From: Desulfobulbaceae bacterium
Lineage (GTDB): Bacteria; Desulfobacterota; Desulfobulbia; Desulfobulbales; SURF-16
NCBI GenBank assembly: GCA_023230525.1
Contig: JALNXE010000016.1
Coordinates: 1-59,127, forward strand
Reading direction: 5' to 3'
Length of the DNA: 59,127 nt
Position numbers and translations under genes: made by a program. Each line of letters starts with the position of its first letter. Within the stretch, counting starts at the first letter, position 1. Positions 1 through 10,246 of this stretch are shown piece after piece. The notes under the pieces were generated by a model. The model worked only from the letters and a program-made list of their open reading frames with translations. It was not told the DNA's origin and did no database searches.

Positions 1-719
1 CAGGCATCCGCCGCATTGGTGAGCAGATTCAGTATCACCTGTTTGAGCAGGTCATCCACCCCCTGAATCTGAGGCATGTTTTCAGCATATTTTTTCTCAA
101 CTGCAATTCCTTTCGTTCGGAAATCTTCCCTTGTCATCAGCAGCATGGAGTCGATGAGCTCATGCAGATCAATGAAGGAGATCCTGCCGGTGGTGGGACG
201 ATTAAAATTCTGCAGCTGCACGATCAGGTCTTTGATCCGGTGACATTCCTTTAAAGCCAGTTCCAGCAACAGGGCATCCTCTTCGTCTGCCTGTACTCTG
301 TCATGAACTCCGGCAAGGACATTCATGATGCCCTGCAGCGGATTATTGAATTCATGGGCAATGGAGGCTGACAGCTTGCCCACGGCGCTCAATTTTTCAG
401 AATGAAGCAGTTGCCGATGGGTCTTTTCAAGCGCTACCGTTCGTTCCTTGACCCGGTGATCAAGTTCTTCGTTGATTCGCTGGAGCTCATCCTCCGTCTT
501 CCTGCGCGCCTCGATCTGGTTCTGCAGTCTGTTGGTATAAATGAAAACCGCGGCAAAAAGTATCGCGGTAAGCAATCCGGTGGTGCCGCCGACGATCAGA
601 TGCTCTTCATCGAAATAGGGGATATCCGGGTGTTGCACAAAGTCCACCACTGCGTTCAGGTTGGCCATGAAAAGCACAACGAGAAGATAGATCCCTATAA
701 GAATATAATTTTTTTTCAC
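1..719 (-). CDS. Membrane sensor histidine kinase (C-terminus beyond the window edge)
   Basis: Reading the reverse strand from a GTG at 717-719 gives a short cytoplasmic start, two membrane segments (about residues 4-20 and 48-65), a coiled coil with the RVKERT-type linker common before HisKA domains, and the H-box SIAHEFNNPLQGI around residue 125. The frame stays open to base 1, so the rest of the ATPase domain lies outside. An in-frame TGA near 795 limits the N-terminus; no strong ribosome site precedes the GTG, so a slightly earlier start such as a TTG is possible. The short loop between the membrane segments leaves little room for a periplasmic sensor. A cognate regulator is not visible here. 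Confidence 0.8.
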   Translation of the reverse strand, partial: MKKNYILIGIYLLVVLFMANLNAVVDFVQHPDIPYFDEEHLIVGGTTGLLTAILFAAVFIYTNRLQNQIEARRKTEDELQRINEELDHRVKERTVALEKTHRQLLHSEKLSAVGKLSASIAHEFNNPLQGIMNVLAGVHDRVQADEEDALLLELALKECHRIKDLIVQLQNFNRPTTGRISFIDLHELIDSMLLMTREDFRTKGIAVEKKYAENMPQIQGVDDLLKQVILNLLTNAADA

Positions 720-1208
720 TGCCAGGGTCCCGGGCCAATCAAACTTGGGCTGCAAATTGATCGCTGATAAATATGCACTGTCAACCGTCTTCTCTCTCAG
801 GAGGTGGTCGGGCAGGCTTTTTTGCTGAGCATCTTGCCCTTTTGTGGAGAAGAAGCGAAAAAAAATGCAAATGATAAACATCCCAGCTGAGGGAAAAAAC
901 GGCAACCTGTTGCCGCCTCTTTCCCCAACCTGCCGCACCTGGGAGTGCCCAGCACAACTCACATATATTATTCACATTTTCAGAAGTGATCTGTCAAATT
1001 AATTCTGCAGGCGGGAAACGGATTCATTTCAGTTTGTGCTCCTGTTGCCAGGTTTTTCGTGGGGGAAAATACCCTGCGACAATTTGCCGCATTGATCTGA
1101 TAGGATTCCTGGGGTATAAAAGGAGTCAAGAGGCAATAATAATAACTAGTATCAGTTAAGGCAAAAAATCGTATTTCATTTCAAACAAATTCAAAAGGAG
1201 ACTTACCA

Positions 1209-1871
1209 ATGAAAAAACTCGTAACAACACTTGCTTTCGGCGCCATGGCTCTTTCTGCTCCCCTTTGCAGCGTTGCTGGGACACTTGACCTCGGCGAGGA
1301 AACCCATCTCATCTTCATGCGGGAAGAAGAGAAATTGGCCCGCGATGTCTACATGACCCTGGGCGAGCTGTATCCCAATGACCCGACCTTCTCCAATATC
1401 GGGGATGGCTCCGAGCAGACCCACACCGATACCGTGCGCGACATGCTGGCCGTCTACGGCATCGCCGATCCCAATCCGGATGCCAATAATCTGCCCGCCA
1501 GCATCGGCGTTTTCACCGGTGAGGATTACGGCTGGTATTTTACGGAAAAATTCAATCTGTTGGTGAACTGGGGTTCGCAAAGCCAGCTGGATGCCTGGTA
1601 TGTCGGGGCCTTTATCGAAGAGCTTGATATGATAGATATCATCGGCTGCCCGAAGGTTATTGTTGATACGGATGACAACATCGATGCGGGCGAATGCGGC
1701 ATGGATTATACGGACGAGGCCGAGCTGAAGACCATGTACGGTCATCTGGTGGATGGTTCGGAAAATCATCTCAAGGCTTATGTGGAGAACATCGAGAATG
1801 TAATCGGTGAAGGAAATTACGTGGCCCAGGTCCTCACCCAGGAGCAGGTGGACACTATTTTAGGCCGTTAA
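1209..1871 (+). CDS. Secreted DUF2202 (ferritin-like) protein
   Basis: The 220-residue product starts with a signal peptide (Lys-Lys, hydrophobic run, cleavage near residue 23). The mature part opens with the motif MREEEKLARDVY followed by SEQTHTD, the Glu/His pattern of DUF2202, a ferritin-like four-helix family proposed to bind metal. Exact activity is unknown. A GGAG site lies about 8 bases before the ATG and a strong terminator follows, so the gene is probably monocistronic. The C-terminal part has a D-x-D-x-N-x-D-style acidic stretch (near residue 157) that could bind calcium; this is a guess. Confidence 0.85.
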   Translation: MKKLVTTLAFGAMALSAPLCSVAGTLDLGEETHLIFMREEEKLARDVYMTLGELYPNDPTFSNIGDGSEQTHTDTVRDMLAVYGIADPNPDANNLPASIGVFTGEDYGWYFTEKFNLLVNWGSQSQLDAWYVGAFIEELDMIDIIGCPKVIVDTDDNIDAGECGMDYTDEAELKTMYGHLVDGSENHLKAYVENIENVIGEGNYVAQVLTQEQVDTILGR

Positions 1872-1895
1872 CCACACCCTTCTTGCAAAAACGCG

Positions 1896-1938
1896 AAAAC
1901 CGGGTAGTGCTCGCTGTGGCACTCCCCGGTTTTTTTTG
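1896..1938 (+). terminator. Rho-independent terminator after the DUF2202 gene
   Basis: An inverted repeat with arms AAAACCGGG and CCCGGTTTT, one near-perfect inner extension (AGTGC/GCACT) and a run of eight T lies 25 bases past the stop codon. Confidence 0.9.
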
Positions 1939-2002
1939 CGTCGGCTCACCCGGCTTGCGGGAATCGAGCCCGGCTGCGGCAATGGCCGGTCTTGGACAGG
2001 CC

Positions 2003-3235
2003 TCATTTTTTTTTGAACAGAGCAAGAAAACCCATGTTTTTTGTTTTGCCGGGCACAAACTGCACCTGCTTGATGGTATCGTTGAGCACATTTTTCATGT
2101 CGCTGATGATTTTGTCTTTTTCCACTGAATTATTCGGATATCTCTGCACATATTCAAGGACTTTATCAATCGCCTGGATAATATCATAGACTTCATTGTG
2201 GGCAACCAGAGGGATGGTTTGTGCGAGCAGGAGATGGCAGAGGCCGTTAAAGCTGTCAATGAGCAGCAGGCACTGCCGCACCCTGTCCCCGCCTGCTTTC
2301 CGGCAGGAGGCGATGACAGCCTTGCGGTTGACGGCCGCCGCGCTGCTCAGGTGAAAATCCTGCAGCACCTTTGCCTGGGCCCTGGGCAGGTTCTCTTGGG
2401 CCTTTCGGATGAGAAGGTTTATCCGTTCCCCGGAATGGGCGGCAAGGGTTCGGGTGATAATCTTCAGAATATCGGTGTAGATTGATAGAATGAAATTAAA
2501 GCCAAGCCCGTCGGCCGCCGCATTTTTCCCCCGGGAGTTTTCAATCAGGCCGGCGGAGATCAGCGCATAAAGGGTTTTGTAAACGGTGAATTCATCGTAA
2601 CTGCTTTGGTTGATGATATCGCGCACTGTTCGTGTTTCATCGATCAGGCTGAGAATATGATGTTCCGTGCTGCTGAAACTGAATTCTTCGGCGCCCTTTT
2701 TTTTGCTGCCTGCCATTTGATAGACAAGCTCATCACTGGTGATCATGGCGGTCAGCAGGGGCATTTCATCAATGCGGCGCGAGGCCTCGAGAATCAGCTT
2801 CATGGGGTTGAGCCGGGTAATGATTTTGCCGTCCAACTTGACTTGGCTGTCCGTGTATTCGAATTTTCCTTTTTTCCAGAAGAGAATGCTGTAGAGGATT
2901 TCCTCAACCTGTTTCTGGCTGTATTGCTGCAGTACATCCCGGGTAATGTACCCTTTGTTCAGCAGGATTTTGCCGATGGAGTCATTGTTGTCCTGCTGGG
3001 CCTGCACCGCATCTTTCAGCTGCAGGGTGGAGATAAGCCCATCTCTTCGTAACAGGGCGCCCAGGCGTGACCTTTTCTGGGAGCTCCGGGCATAGACAAT
3101 TGTCCCGTCTTTGAACATGACTTGGCACTCTTTTCTGCCGCAGGATACCTGCAGAATGCCGGTGTTCTGGTCATCACATAACAGCTGAAGGATGCTGGTC
3201 AGAAAAGAGCCTTCAAACTCCCCTTGTAAATTCAT
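2003..3235 (-). CDS. DUF4388 (PATAN) domain protein
   Basis: The 410-residue soluble protein begins with a DUF4388/PATAN domain (about residues 1-150: LQGEFEGSFLTSILQLLCDD, followed by GILQVSCG and the FWKKGKFEY segment). In Desulfobacterota and Myxococcota this domain occurs in adaptor-like signalling proteins, often next to receiver domains. The middle (about 190-235) resembles a winged-helix-like segment of the same family (VRDIINQSSYDEFTVYKTLYALISAGLI, described here in parts: DEFTVYKTLY then LISAGLIE). The last 150 residues are helical and unassigned. It faces the DUF2202 gene tail to tail. The function is likely signalling; no partner is encoded next to it. Confidence 0.7.
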   Translation of the reverse strand: MNLQGEFEGSFLTSILQLLCDDQNTGILQVSCGRKECQVMFKDGTIVYARSSQKRSRLGALLRRDGLISTLQLKDAVQAQQDNNDSIGKILLNKGYITRDVLQQYSQKQVEEILYSILFWKKGKFEYTDSQVKLDGKIITRLNPMKLILEASRRIDEMPLLTAMITSDELVYQMAGSKKKGAEEFSFSSTEHHILSLIDETRTVRDIINQSSYDEFTVYKTLYALISAGLIENSRGKNAAADGLGFNFILSIYTDILKIITRTLAAHSGERINLLIRKAQENLPRAQAKVLQDFHLSSAAAVNRKAVIASCRKAGGDRVRQCLLLIDSFNGLCHLLLAQTIPLVAHNEVYDIIQAIDKVLEYVQRYPNNSVEKDKIISDMKNVLNDTIKQVQFVPGKTKNMGFLALFKKK

Positions 3236-3481
3236 CCTGTCTCCGTTTCCGCAGGGATATCATCTTAAACATCGTATAGATAATAATGGAAGTCGGTCAA
3301 AGTCACAATGGCAATCAATGTCTTGCAATCGATCCTGTGCTGTGATTTGCCCAGGGACCTCGAGCCATCGGTCCGTTGAGAGTCGGGGCCGCCGAAGCGG
3401 GGATGGACTTTCAGGCAGAGTTGCGATATGCTCAGCAAATTGATGGTTCAGAACAAATTCCCCTGCAGGAAAAGGTAACGT

Positions 3482-4516
3482 ATGGAAATCCTTCTGCCAC
3501 TAGCATCTTACAGCCGGACCGGCCATGGGCTTCTCCTGGTTCTGCTGGTCTTGGCCGGCCTGCTCGGCGTTTCCGGAGGGATCAACCTCTGCCGGTCTGC
3601 CCCGCTGCTGCCGCGGACAACCTCTTTTTTGCTGGCCGTGGTCGTTCTGCTTTTTGTTGCGGGTTTTCTGGGGATCTGCTGGTTTCATTATCAAATATTT
3701 CAACAGATTGCCCTTGAACTGCCGCCGCCCTTTGCCGAAATGCTCAATCAACAGCTCAGCGCCATGAACCAGGGGGCGGAATATGGCCTGCCCCTGTATC
3801 GGATGGATGCCCCACCCCGGTATATGCTGCCCCTCTGGCTCGAAAACGAGAAATATTACTTCTGGTTCATGTGCTATGCCGCCATGGCCCTGGTCGGCCA
3901 TCTGCGCCTTCACCAGCACCGGTTCCGTGCCGCTCTGCATCTGCTGCTGGCCGTTCAGGTCTGCATCCTGTTTTTTCAGGCGGATCCCTTCCTGGCGCCG
4001 CTGCCCAGATTTTTCGGCGAGATTGGCCCCTGGTTTACGGCGAACATGAGCGACGGGCAACGTTTCGGGCTGTTCATGCGCCTGTATCCCCGCATGGTTT
4101 TTTACTACAATGCCCAGTACATGTGGTTTCATCCGCCACTGCTTTTTCTCTCCTATGCCTGTATCACCATGACCTTCACCGCTTCGGTGTTTATGCTGGC
4201 CAAGCGTGATCTTGATATGGAAATCCTGGGCTATGATTTTGCCAAACTCGGTTATTTTCTGCTCACCCTGGGCATGTTGCTGGGCTACCCCTGGGCCCTC
4301 AAGGCCTGGGGGCCGAACTGGTGGTGGGATCCGAAAATCTGCAGTTCAATCATGATGTGGGCCATCTACAGTACCTATCTGCATACCAGGCTTTATGCCA
4401 ATAAGCCCGCCATGTGGTATTTTACCTCCCTGCTCGGGGTTGTCTGCTTTCTGGCCATGATCTTCACTTTCCTCAGCTCGTTTTTTTTCCCGGGCGAGCA
4501 TACCTTTGTCGGCTGA
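3482..4516 (+). CDS. CcsA/ResC-like cytochrome c assembly membrane protein
   Basis: This 344-residue polytopic membrane protein carries the tryptophan-rich heme-handling motif WGPNWWWDPK near residue 277, followed by a MWAIYSTYLH helix, which is diagnostic of the CcsA/CcmF/ResC superfamily. Conserved His residues flank it (MWFHPP near 215 and the YLH after the motif). In system II assembly such proteins deliver heme to apocytochromes outside the membrane with ResB/CcsB. No ResB is encoded alongside; the next gene is a smaller unassigned membrane protein. It is somewhat longer than minimal CcsA proteins because of about 130 N-terminal residues with extra membrane segments. AGGAAAAGG precedes the ATG. 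Confidence 0.85.
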   Translation: MEILLPLASYSRTGHGLLLVLLVLAGLLGVSGGINLCRSAPLLPRTTSFLLAVVVLLFVAGFLGICWFHYQIFQQIALELPPPFAEMLNQQLSAMNQGAEYGLPLYRMDAPPRYMLPLWLENEKYYFWFMCYAAMALVGHLRLHQHRFRAALHLLLAVQVCILFFQADPFLAPLPRFFGEIGPWFTANMSDGQRFGLFMRLYPRMVFYYNAQYMWFHPPLLFLSYACITMTFTASVFMLAKRDLDMEILGYDFAKLGYFLLTLGMLLGYPWALKAWGPNWWWDPKICSSIMMWAIYSTYLHTRLYANKPAMWYFTSLLGVVCFLAMIFTFLSSFFFPGEHTFVG

Positions 4517-4527
4517 GGAGGCCGTCT

Positions 4528-5133
4528 ATGAAGAAAAAAGGCTCCCTGGATTTTTATCTCGTGCTGGCCACGGTTGCCGTGCTCTTTGTCATTTCAACAA
4601 TCTGCATTTACGGCATGTTTTACTTCAAGCTCGCCCAGATCCAGCAGCTTGCTCCGGCTGAAAAGCTGGTCTATATGAACCGGATGAACAGTGTGATTGC
4701 GCCTTTTATCATCGCCCTGATTCTGCTGTTGGGCATCTGCGTTCCCAAGCGGCTTCTGCCCGCAGTCTGGCTGAATCGTTTTGCCATCGGCCTGGCGCTC
4801 ATTGCCGGCGGGGTTTCCCTGTGGTTCGGGGTCAAGACCGGGCTGGCGCTGGTGCTTGCCGCCTCGCTCCTGCTGCAGCTTGTCGTGCTGGCGCTGGCCG
4901 TGGGCGGCAGTCAGCTTCTCCATTTTGAAAAAAGCGGCTATTGGGTACGTCTGGGGTCATCGCTCATTCATCTTGGTATGATTCTTTTTGTGCTTGATCT
5001 CTTTTTTTATCACTATCAGTCCCTCCATCTGATTTTATTCTGGATCACCACCGGGGCAGTGGTGCTGGGCATGATTTTTTGTTTTTATTCTCAGAGTGTG
5101 GTGCAGTTCATCCGCTCAATAAGGAAAGATTGA
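4528..5133 (+). CDS. Integral membrane protein, possible partner of the CcsA-like protein
   Basis: The 201-residue product has about six hydrophobic segments and few charged residues. I do not recognise the family; it is not ResB, which has a large soluble domain. The ATG at 4528 follows a TGAGGAGG ribosome site that overlaps the upstream stop, and only 11 bases separate the genes, so co-transcription and a linked role in cytochrome c maturation are likely. An in-frame ATG at 4414 would overlap the ccsA-like gene and lacks a ribosome site. Confidence 0.65.
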   Translation: MKKKGSLDFYLVLATVAVLFVISTICIYGMFYFKLAQIQQLAPAEKLVYMNRMNSVIAPFIIALILLLGICVPKRLLPAVWLNRFAIGLALIAGGVSLWFGVKTGLALVLAASLLLQLVVLALAVGGSQLLHFEKSGYWVRLGSSLIHLGMILFVLDLFFYHYQSLHLILFWITTGAVVLGMIFCFYSQSVVQFIRSIRKD

Positions 5134-5335
5134 CGGGAAAAACCCGGCGGGCGGGCAGTCCCTTTCCGCTTTCTCCGCCGGTAACCTTGGCCCAGGGGAG
5201 GAGATGGTCCCGATGAAGAAAAATAATGAAAAAGCATTGACAGGCAGGCAGGTATTCATTAATTTTTATTCATGGCGAAATTAGGTTCATCTAATTTTGT
5301 TTTGGTTGCTTAATATATGGTTGCAGGGTGATAAA

Positions 5336-5581
5336 ATGCAATTTTGGGATACTGGGTTAGTCATTTTTATTGTAGCCGTTGCCGCCGTTTTTCTGATAAG
5401 AAGATTTTTCTTTGGTGCCGGTTGCGCCGGCTGTTCATGTGACTGCCAGGAGAGCCATGGCAAGAAAGTGGACTCGGATACGGCGGTTTCGCCTGGCGAT
5501 GAAAACTCATCTTGCTGTGGACACGGTGGCGGGAAGGCGGCTCAATATAATTGTTCGGGATGTAAAAGTTCAGGAGAGTGA
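5336..5581 (+). CDS. Small Cys-rich membrane protein of the Feo locus (FeoB-associated type)
   Basis: The product from the ATG at 5336 is 81 residues: one N-terminal membrane helix (LVIFIVAVAAVFLI), then a Cys-rich tail with GCAGCSCDC, SSCC and CSGC. This is the layout of the FeoB-associated Cys-rich membrane proteins found beside feoA/feoB in many anaerobes; a role in iron handling or FeoB regulation is assumed, not proven. A GGGTG site favours 5336 over the in-frame ATG at 5297. feoA starts 4 bases after its stop. Confidence 0.75.
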   Translation: MQFWDTGLVIFIVAVAAVFLIRRFFFGAGCAGCSCDCQESHGKKVDSDTAVSPGDENSSCCGHGGGKAAQYNCSGCKSSGE

Positions 5582-5585
5582 GAGT

Positions 5586-5822
5586 ATGTCTCGGATGATG
5601 CTGCGCAATATGCGAAAAAATCAGAAGGGTGTTATTACGGCTGTGAAAAAGGACGGGGAACTGGGCAGGCGCATCCGTGACATGGGGCTGGTGCCGGGCA
5701 CGGAAATTACCGTCCAGGGCAGGGCTCCCTTGTATGATCCGGTGGCCTTGCGCGTGATGGGAAGTGTCATCTCCCTGCGCAACAACGAGGCCGATTTCAT
5801 TGAAGTGGAAGTACAACCTTAG
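5586..5822 (+). CDS. feoA: Ferrous iron transport accessory protein FeoA
   Basis: The 78-residue SH3-like protein has the FeoA pattern: GELGRRIRDMGLVPGTEITV, followed by APLYDPVALRVMG and SLRNNEADFIEV. FeoA supports Fe(II) uptake by FeoB at the inner membrane. The start at 5586 is set by an AGGAGAG site inside the end of the upstream gene; the open frame extends further 5' but would overlap that gene. A terminator follows, so feoB, 267 bases downstream, may have its own promoter or depend on read-through. Confidence 0.9.
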   Translation: MSRMMLRNMRKNQKGVITAVKKDGELGRRIRDMGLVPGTEITVQGRAPLYDPVALRVMGSVISLRNNEADFIEVEVQP

Positions 5823-5831
5823 CGGGGTAAT

Positions 5832-5859
5832 AAAAGAGGGGATTTGCTCCCCTCTTTTG
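5832..5859 (+). terminator. Terminator after feoA
   Basis: Perfect arms AAAAGAGGGG and CCCCTCTTTT separated by a short ATTTGCT-type loop, ending in a T-rich run, 10 bases past the feoA stop. It splits feoA from feoB. Confidence 0.85.
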
Positions 5860-6089
5860 TTTGCTTAATTAACAAAAGCCATTGCCGTGTTCGCCGCCGG
5901 ACCGGTCGGTTCTCTTTTTCAGGCCCTGGCGGCAATCAGTAGCTGACCGGAAAAACTCATACTGTAACCAATGAACTTACGAGATATGATCTCTTCGGTG
6001 GAAGCCGGGGGAGGCGTGCCGCATCTGTTCGGAAGAGGTGGCCTGTTGTCTGCTCCGCGGCATGACCGTAATGAGAAAATACAAAGAAA

Positions 6090-8291
6090 ATGACTGCAGA
6101 ATTTAGAATAGCCCTAGCCGGCAATCCCAATTCAGGGAAGACAACCCTGTTTAATGCCCTGACCGGTTCCCGCCAGCATGTGGGGAATTATCCCGGGGTA
6201 ACGGTTGAAAAAAAAGAGGGTGTTTACCGGCTTGAGAACACGAAAATCAATATCGTCGATCTGCCGGGCACCTATTCCCTTACCGCCTATTCGGAAGAAG
6301 AGGTGGTGGCCCGGGATTTTCTCATTTTTGAAAAACCGCAGGTCATCGTCAACATCATTGATGCAGCCAATCTGGAAAGAAATCTCTACCTGACCACCCA
6401 GTTTTTCGAACTCGGCATTCCGGTGGTCATTGCCCTTAACATGATTGACGCGGCCCGTGACCGGGGTATCGAGATCAAGGAAGACCGGCTGGCGGAATAT
6501 CTCGGGGTGCCGGTGGTGCCGATTATTGCCCGCACCGGCTTCGGCACCCAGAAACTCATGGAGGAAACCGTCCGCCAGGCAGCCAAAAAGAAGGAGTGGA
6601 ATTCCAAGCCTATTTCCTACGGTGAGGATATTGATTCCACTCTGCTTGATCTGGAAGAAAAAATTACCAGCGGAAATTTTTTGACCGATACCTATCCCGG
6701 GCGCTGGATTGCCATTAAATACCTGGAAAATGATCAGCAGATCAAGGAGCGGGGCAGAAAGGAAAATGCCGCCCTCTCGGCCCTGCTGGAGAAGAAGGTT
6801 GAGGCGGTCTCCCTCCATCTCCGGGAAACCATGGAAACCTATCCCGAGGCCATGGTGGCCGACCACCGCTATGGGTATATCAAAGGCATTCTGCAAAAAG
6901 GGGTTATTTCCCACAAGTATGACAAGGACAGGCTCTATACCTCCGACCGCATCGACAAGGTATTGACCAACCGCTTCCTCGGCCCTCTGTTCATGGGGCT
7001 TGTCCTGTTCGCCCTTTATACCTTTACCTTTAATTACAGTGAGCTCCCGGTCTCCTGGCTGGAAAGCCTGTTCGGCTATCTGGCCCAGACGGCGGAGCAC
7101 ATGTTGCCTGACGGTCATCTGAAATCCCTGATCGTCTCCGGTATTATCGATGGCGTGGGCGGGGTGCTCGGCTTTGTGCCGCTCATCATGTTCATGTTCT
7201 TCGGCATTGCCATTCTCGAAGATTCAGGTTACCTGGCCAGGGTCGCCTTCATGCTGGACCGGATTTTCAGAATCTTCGGGCTTAACGGCAGTTCGGTGAT
7301 GGCCTATATCCTGTCCGGCGGCATTGCCGGGGGGTGTGCCGTGCCTGGCGTGATGGCCACCCGCACCCTGCGCTCACCCAAGGAGAGGATGGCGACCCTG
7401 CTGACTGCGCCCTTCATGAACTGCGGAGCCAAACTGCCGGTGCTGGCCCTTTTCATCGGCGCCTTTTTTTCCGAGAACAAGGCGCAATACATGTTCTTCT
7501 TCACCATCCTCTCCTGGATGGTGGCCCTGGTGCTGGCCAAGCTGCTGCGGGTAACCGTGCTGAGGGGCGAAAGCACCCCTTTTGTCCTGGAGCTTCCCCC
7601 TTACCGCTTCCCCACCTTGAAAGGGCTCTTCATTCATACCTGGGAAAAAACCTGGCAGTACATCAAAAAGGCCGGCACCGTGATATTGGGCATTTCCATC
7701 ATTATCTGGGCCATGATGACCTATCCCGGCCTGCCGGCAAAGGATAAGGAGAAGTTTGTCCAGCAGCGGCAGGAGGTTGAGGTAGCCTATCCGGCTGCGA
7801 ATGTTGCCGGCAAGATGGCCATACCCGAGGAAGAGGCGGCGGAGCGGAGCCGCATGCTGGCAGCCATAGACCGGGCCGAGGCCCAGATGGCATTACGCAA
7901 TTCCGCAGCCGGCCGGGTTGGCATCGCCCTGGAAAGTGTCAGTTTCCTGGCCGGTTTCGACTGGCGCACCAATATCGCCCTGATCGGCGGAGTGGCGGCA
8001 AAAGAGGTGATCCTCTCCACCCTGGGCACGGCATACTCCCTGGGAGGCGACAACCAGAAGGAGAGCGGCTCGCTGGGCAAGACCCTGGCGGCTGATCCCG
8101 GCTGGAACCCGGTGAAGGGCTTAAGTGTTCTGCTGTTTATTTCCTACTATGCCCCCTGTTTTGTTACGGTCGTCTGTATCAGCCGGGAGGCCGGTTCCTG
8201 GAAATGGGGGGCCTTTTCCATGATCTTCAATACCATTTTCGCCTTTCTGCTGGCTACCCTGGTTTTCCAGGTCGGCTCACTGTTCTGCTGA
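6090..8291 (+). CDS. feoB: Ferrous iron transporter FeoB
   Basis: The 733-residue protein has an N-terminal G domain with G1 GNPNSGKTT (residues 10-18), G3 DLPGTYSL and G4 NMID, then a helical GDI-like region and a C-terminal membrane core with the two Gate repeats (GGIAGGCAVPGVMATRTL and the later TAPFMNCGAKLPVLALF). It imports Fe(II) across the inner membrane with GTP hydrolysis. Length and motif order are normal. The ATG at 6090 lacks a strong ribosome site but is the start that places G1 at the usual position. The 230 bases before it hold no other gene. Confidence 0.95.
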   Translation: MTAEFRIALAGNPNSGKTTLFNALTGSRQHVGNYPGVTVEKKEGVYRLENTKINIVDLPGTYSLTAYSEEEVVARDFLIFEKPQVIVNIIDAANLERNLYLTTQFFELGIPVVIALNMIDAARDRGIEIKEDRLAEYLGVPVVPIIARTGFGTQKLMEETVRQAAKKKEWNSKPISYGEDIDSTLLDLEEKITSGNFLTDTYPGRWIAIKYLENDQQIKERGRKENAALSALLEKKVEAVSLHLRETMETYPEAMVADHRYGYIKGILQKGVISHKYDKDRLYTSDRIDKVLTNRFLGPLFMGLVLFALYTFTFNYSELPVSWLESLFGYLAQTAEHMLPDGHLKSLIVSGIIDGVGGVLGFVPLIMFMFFGIAILEDSGYLARVAFMLDRIFRIFGLNGSSVMAYILSGGIAGGCAVPGVMATRTLRSPKERMATLLTAPFMNCGAKLPVLALFIGAFFSENKAQYMFFFTILSWMVALVLAKLLRVTVLRGESTPFVLELPPYRFPTLKGLFIHTWEKTWQYIKKAGTVILGISIIIWAMMTYPGLPAKDKEKFVQQRQEVEVAYPAANVAGKMAIPEEEAAERSRMLAAIDRAEAQMALRNSAAGRVGIALESVSFLAGFDWRTNIALIGGVAAKEVILSTLGTAYSLGGDNQKESGSLGKTLAADPGWNPVKGLSVLLFISYYAPCFVTVVCISREAGSWKWGAFSMIFNTIFAFLLATLVFQVGSLFC

Positions 8292-8309
8292 GTGAAAAAT
8301 GAGAAGTAG

Positions 8310-8446
8310 GGGCGGTTCGCGAACCGCCCGGTGAGGGAGACGGGTAGGGGCTGGCCTTGTGCCTGCCCGGTGAGAAGAAGTGAGAAGTGAGAAGTGAGAG
8401 GTGAGGGGCAGCCTCTTTTTCCCTTCCCCTTTTCCCTTCTCACTTC
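8310..8446. repeat. Intergenic palindrome and short tandem repeats between feoB and ettA
   Basis: A perfect 20-base palindrome (8310-8329, GGGCGGTTCG with its complement) sits in the flank style AGTAGGGGC...CCCGGTGAG. A second related unit follows at 8345-8371 (TAGGGGCTGGCC...GCCTGCCCG). Then come several GAAGTGAGA-type units (8374-8404) and an opposing CTTCTCACTTC at 8435-8445, next to the ettA stop. The GTAGGGGC...GCCC form resembles dispersed intergenic palindromes known from several bacterial genomes. Confidence 0.75.
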
Positions 8447-8449
8447 AGA

Positions 8450-10135
<1,686 letters not shown>

Positions 10136-10246
10136 GGGTTGCTCCTTGTTGCTCTTTGCGTAATTGCCATTTTTTTCCGCCCAACGGCAGAGAACTGCCT
10201 AAAATAGCATAATGGCGCAATTATCACCAGCGAGAAATGGCTTGCT

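Noticed and set aside
781..975. 64-residue minus-strand reading frame downstream of the first kinase
   Set aside because: No ribosome site, very basic and Pro/Trp/Arg-rich composition unlike a protein, and no family pattern.
5240..5300. A+T-rich repeats resembling Fur boxes before the Feo locus
   Set aside because: No arrangement matched the 19-base Fur consensus well enough; iron control is plausible but not shown by the sequence.
6132..7118. 328-codon minus-strand frame opposite feoB
   Set aside because: Shadow of feoB; no ribosome site and low-complexity antisense composition.
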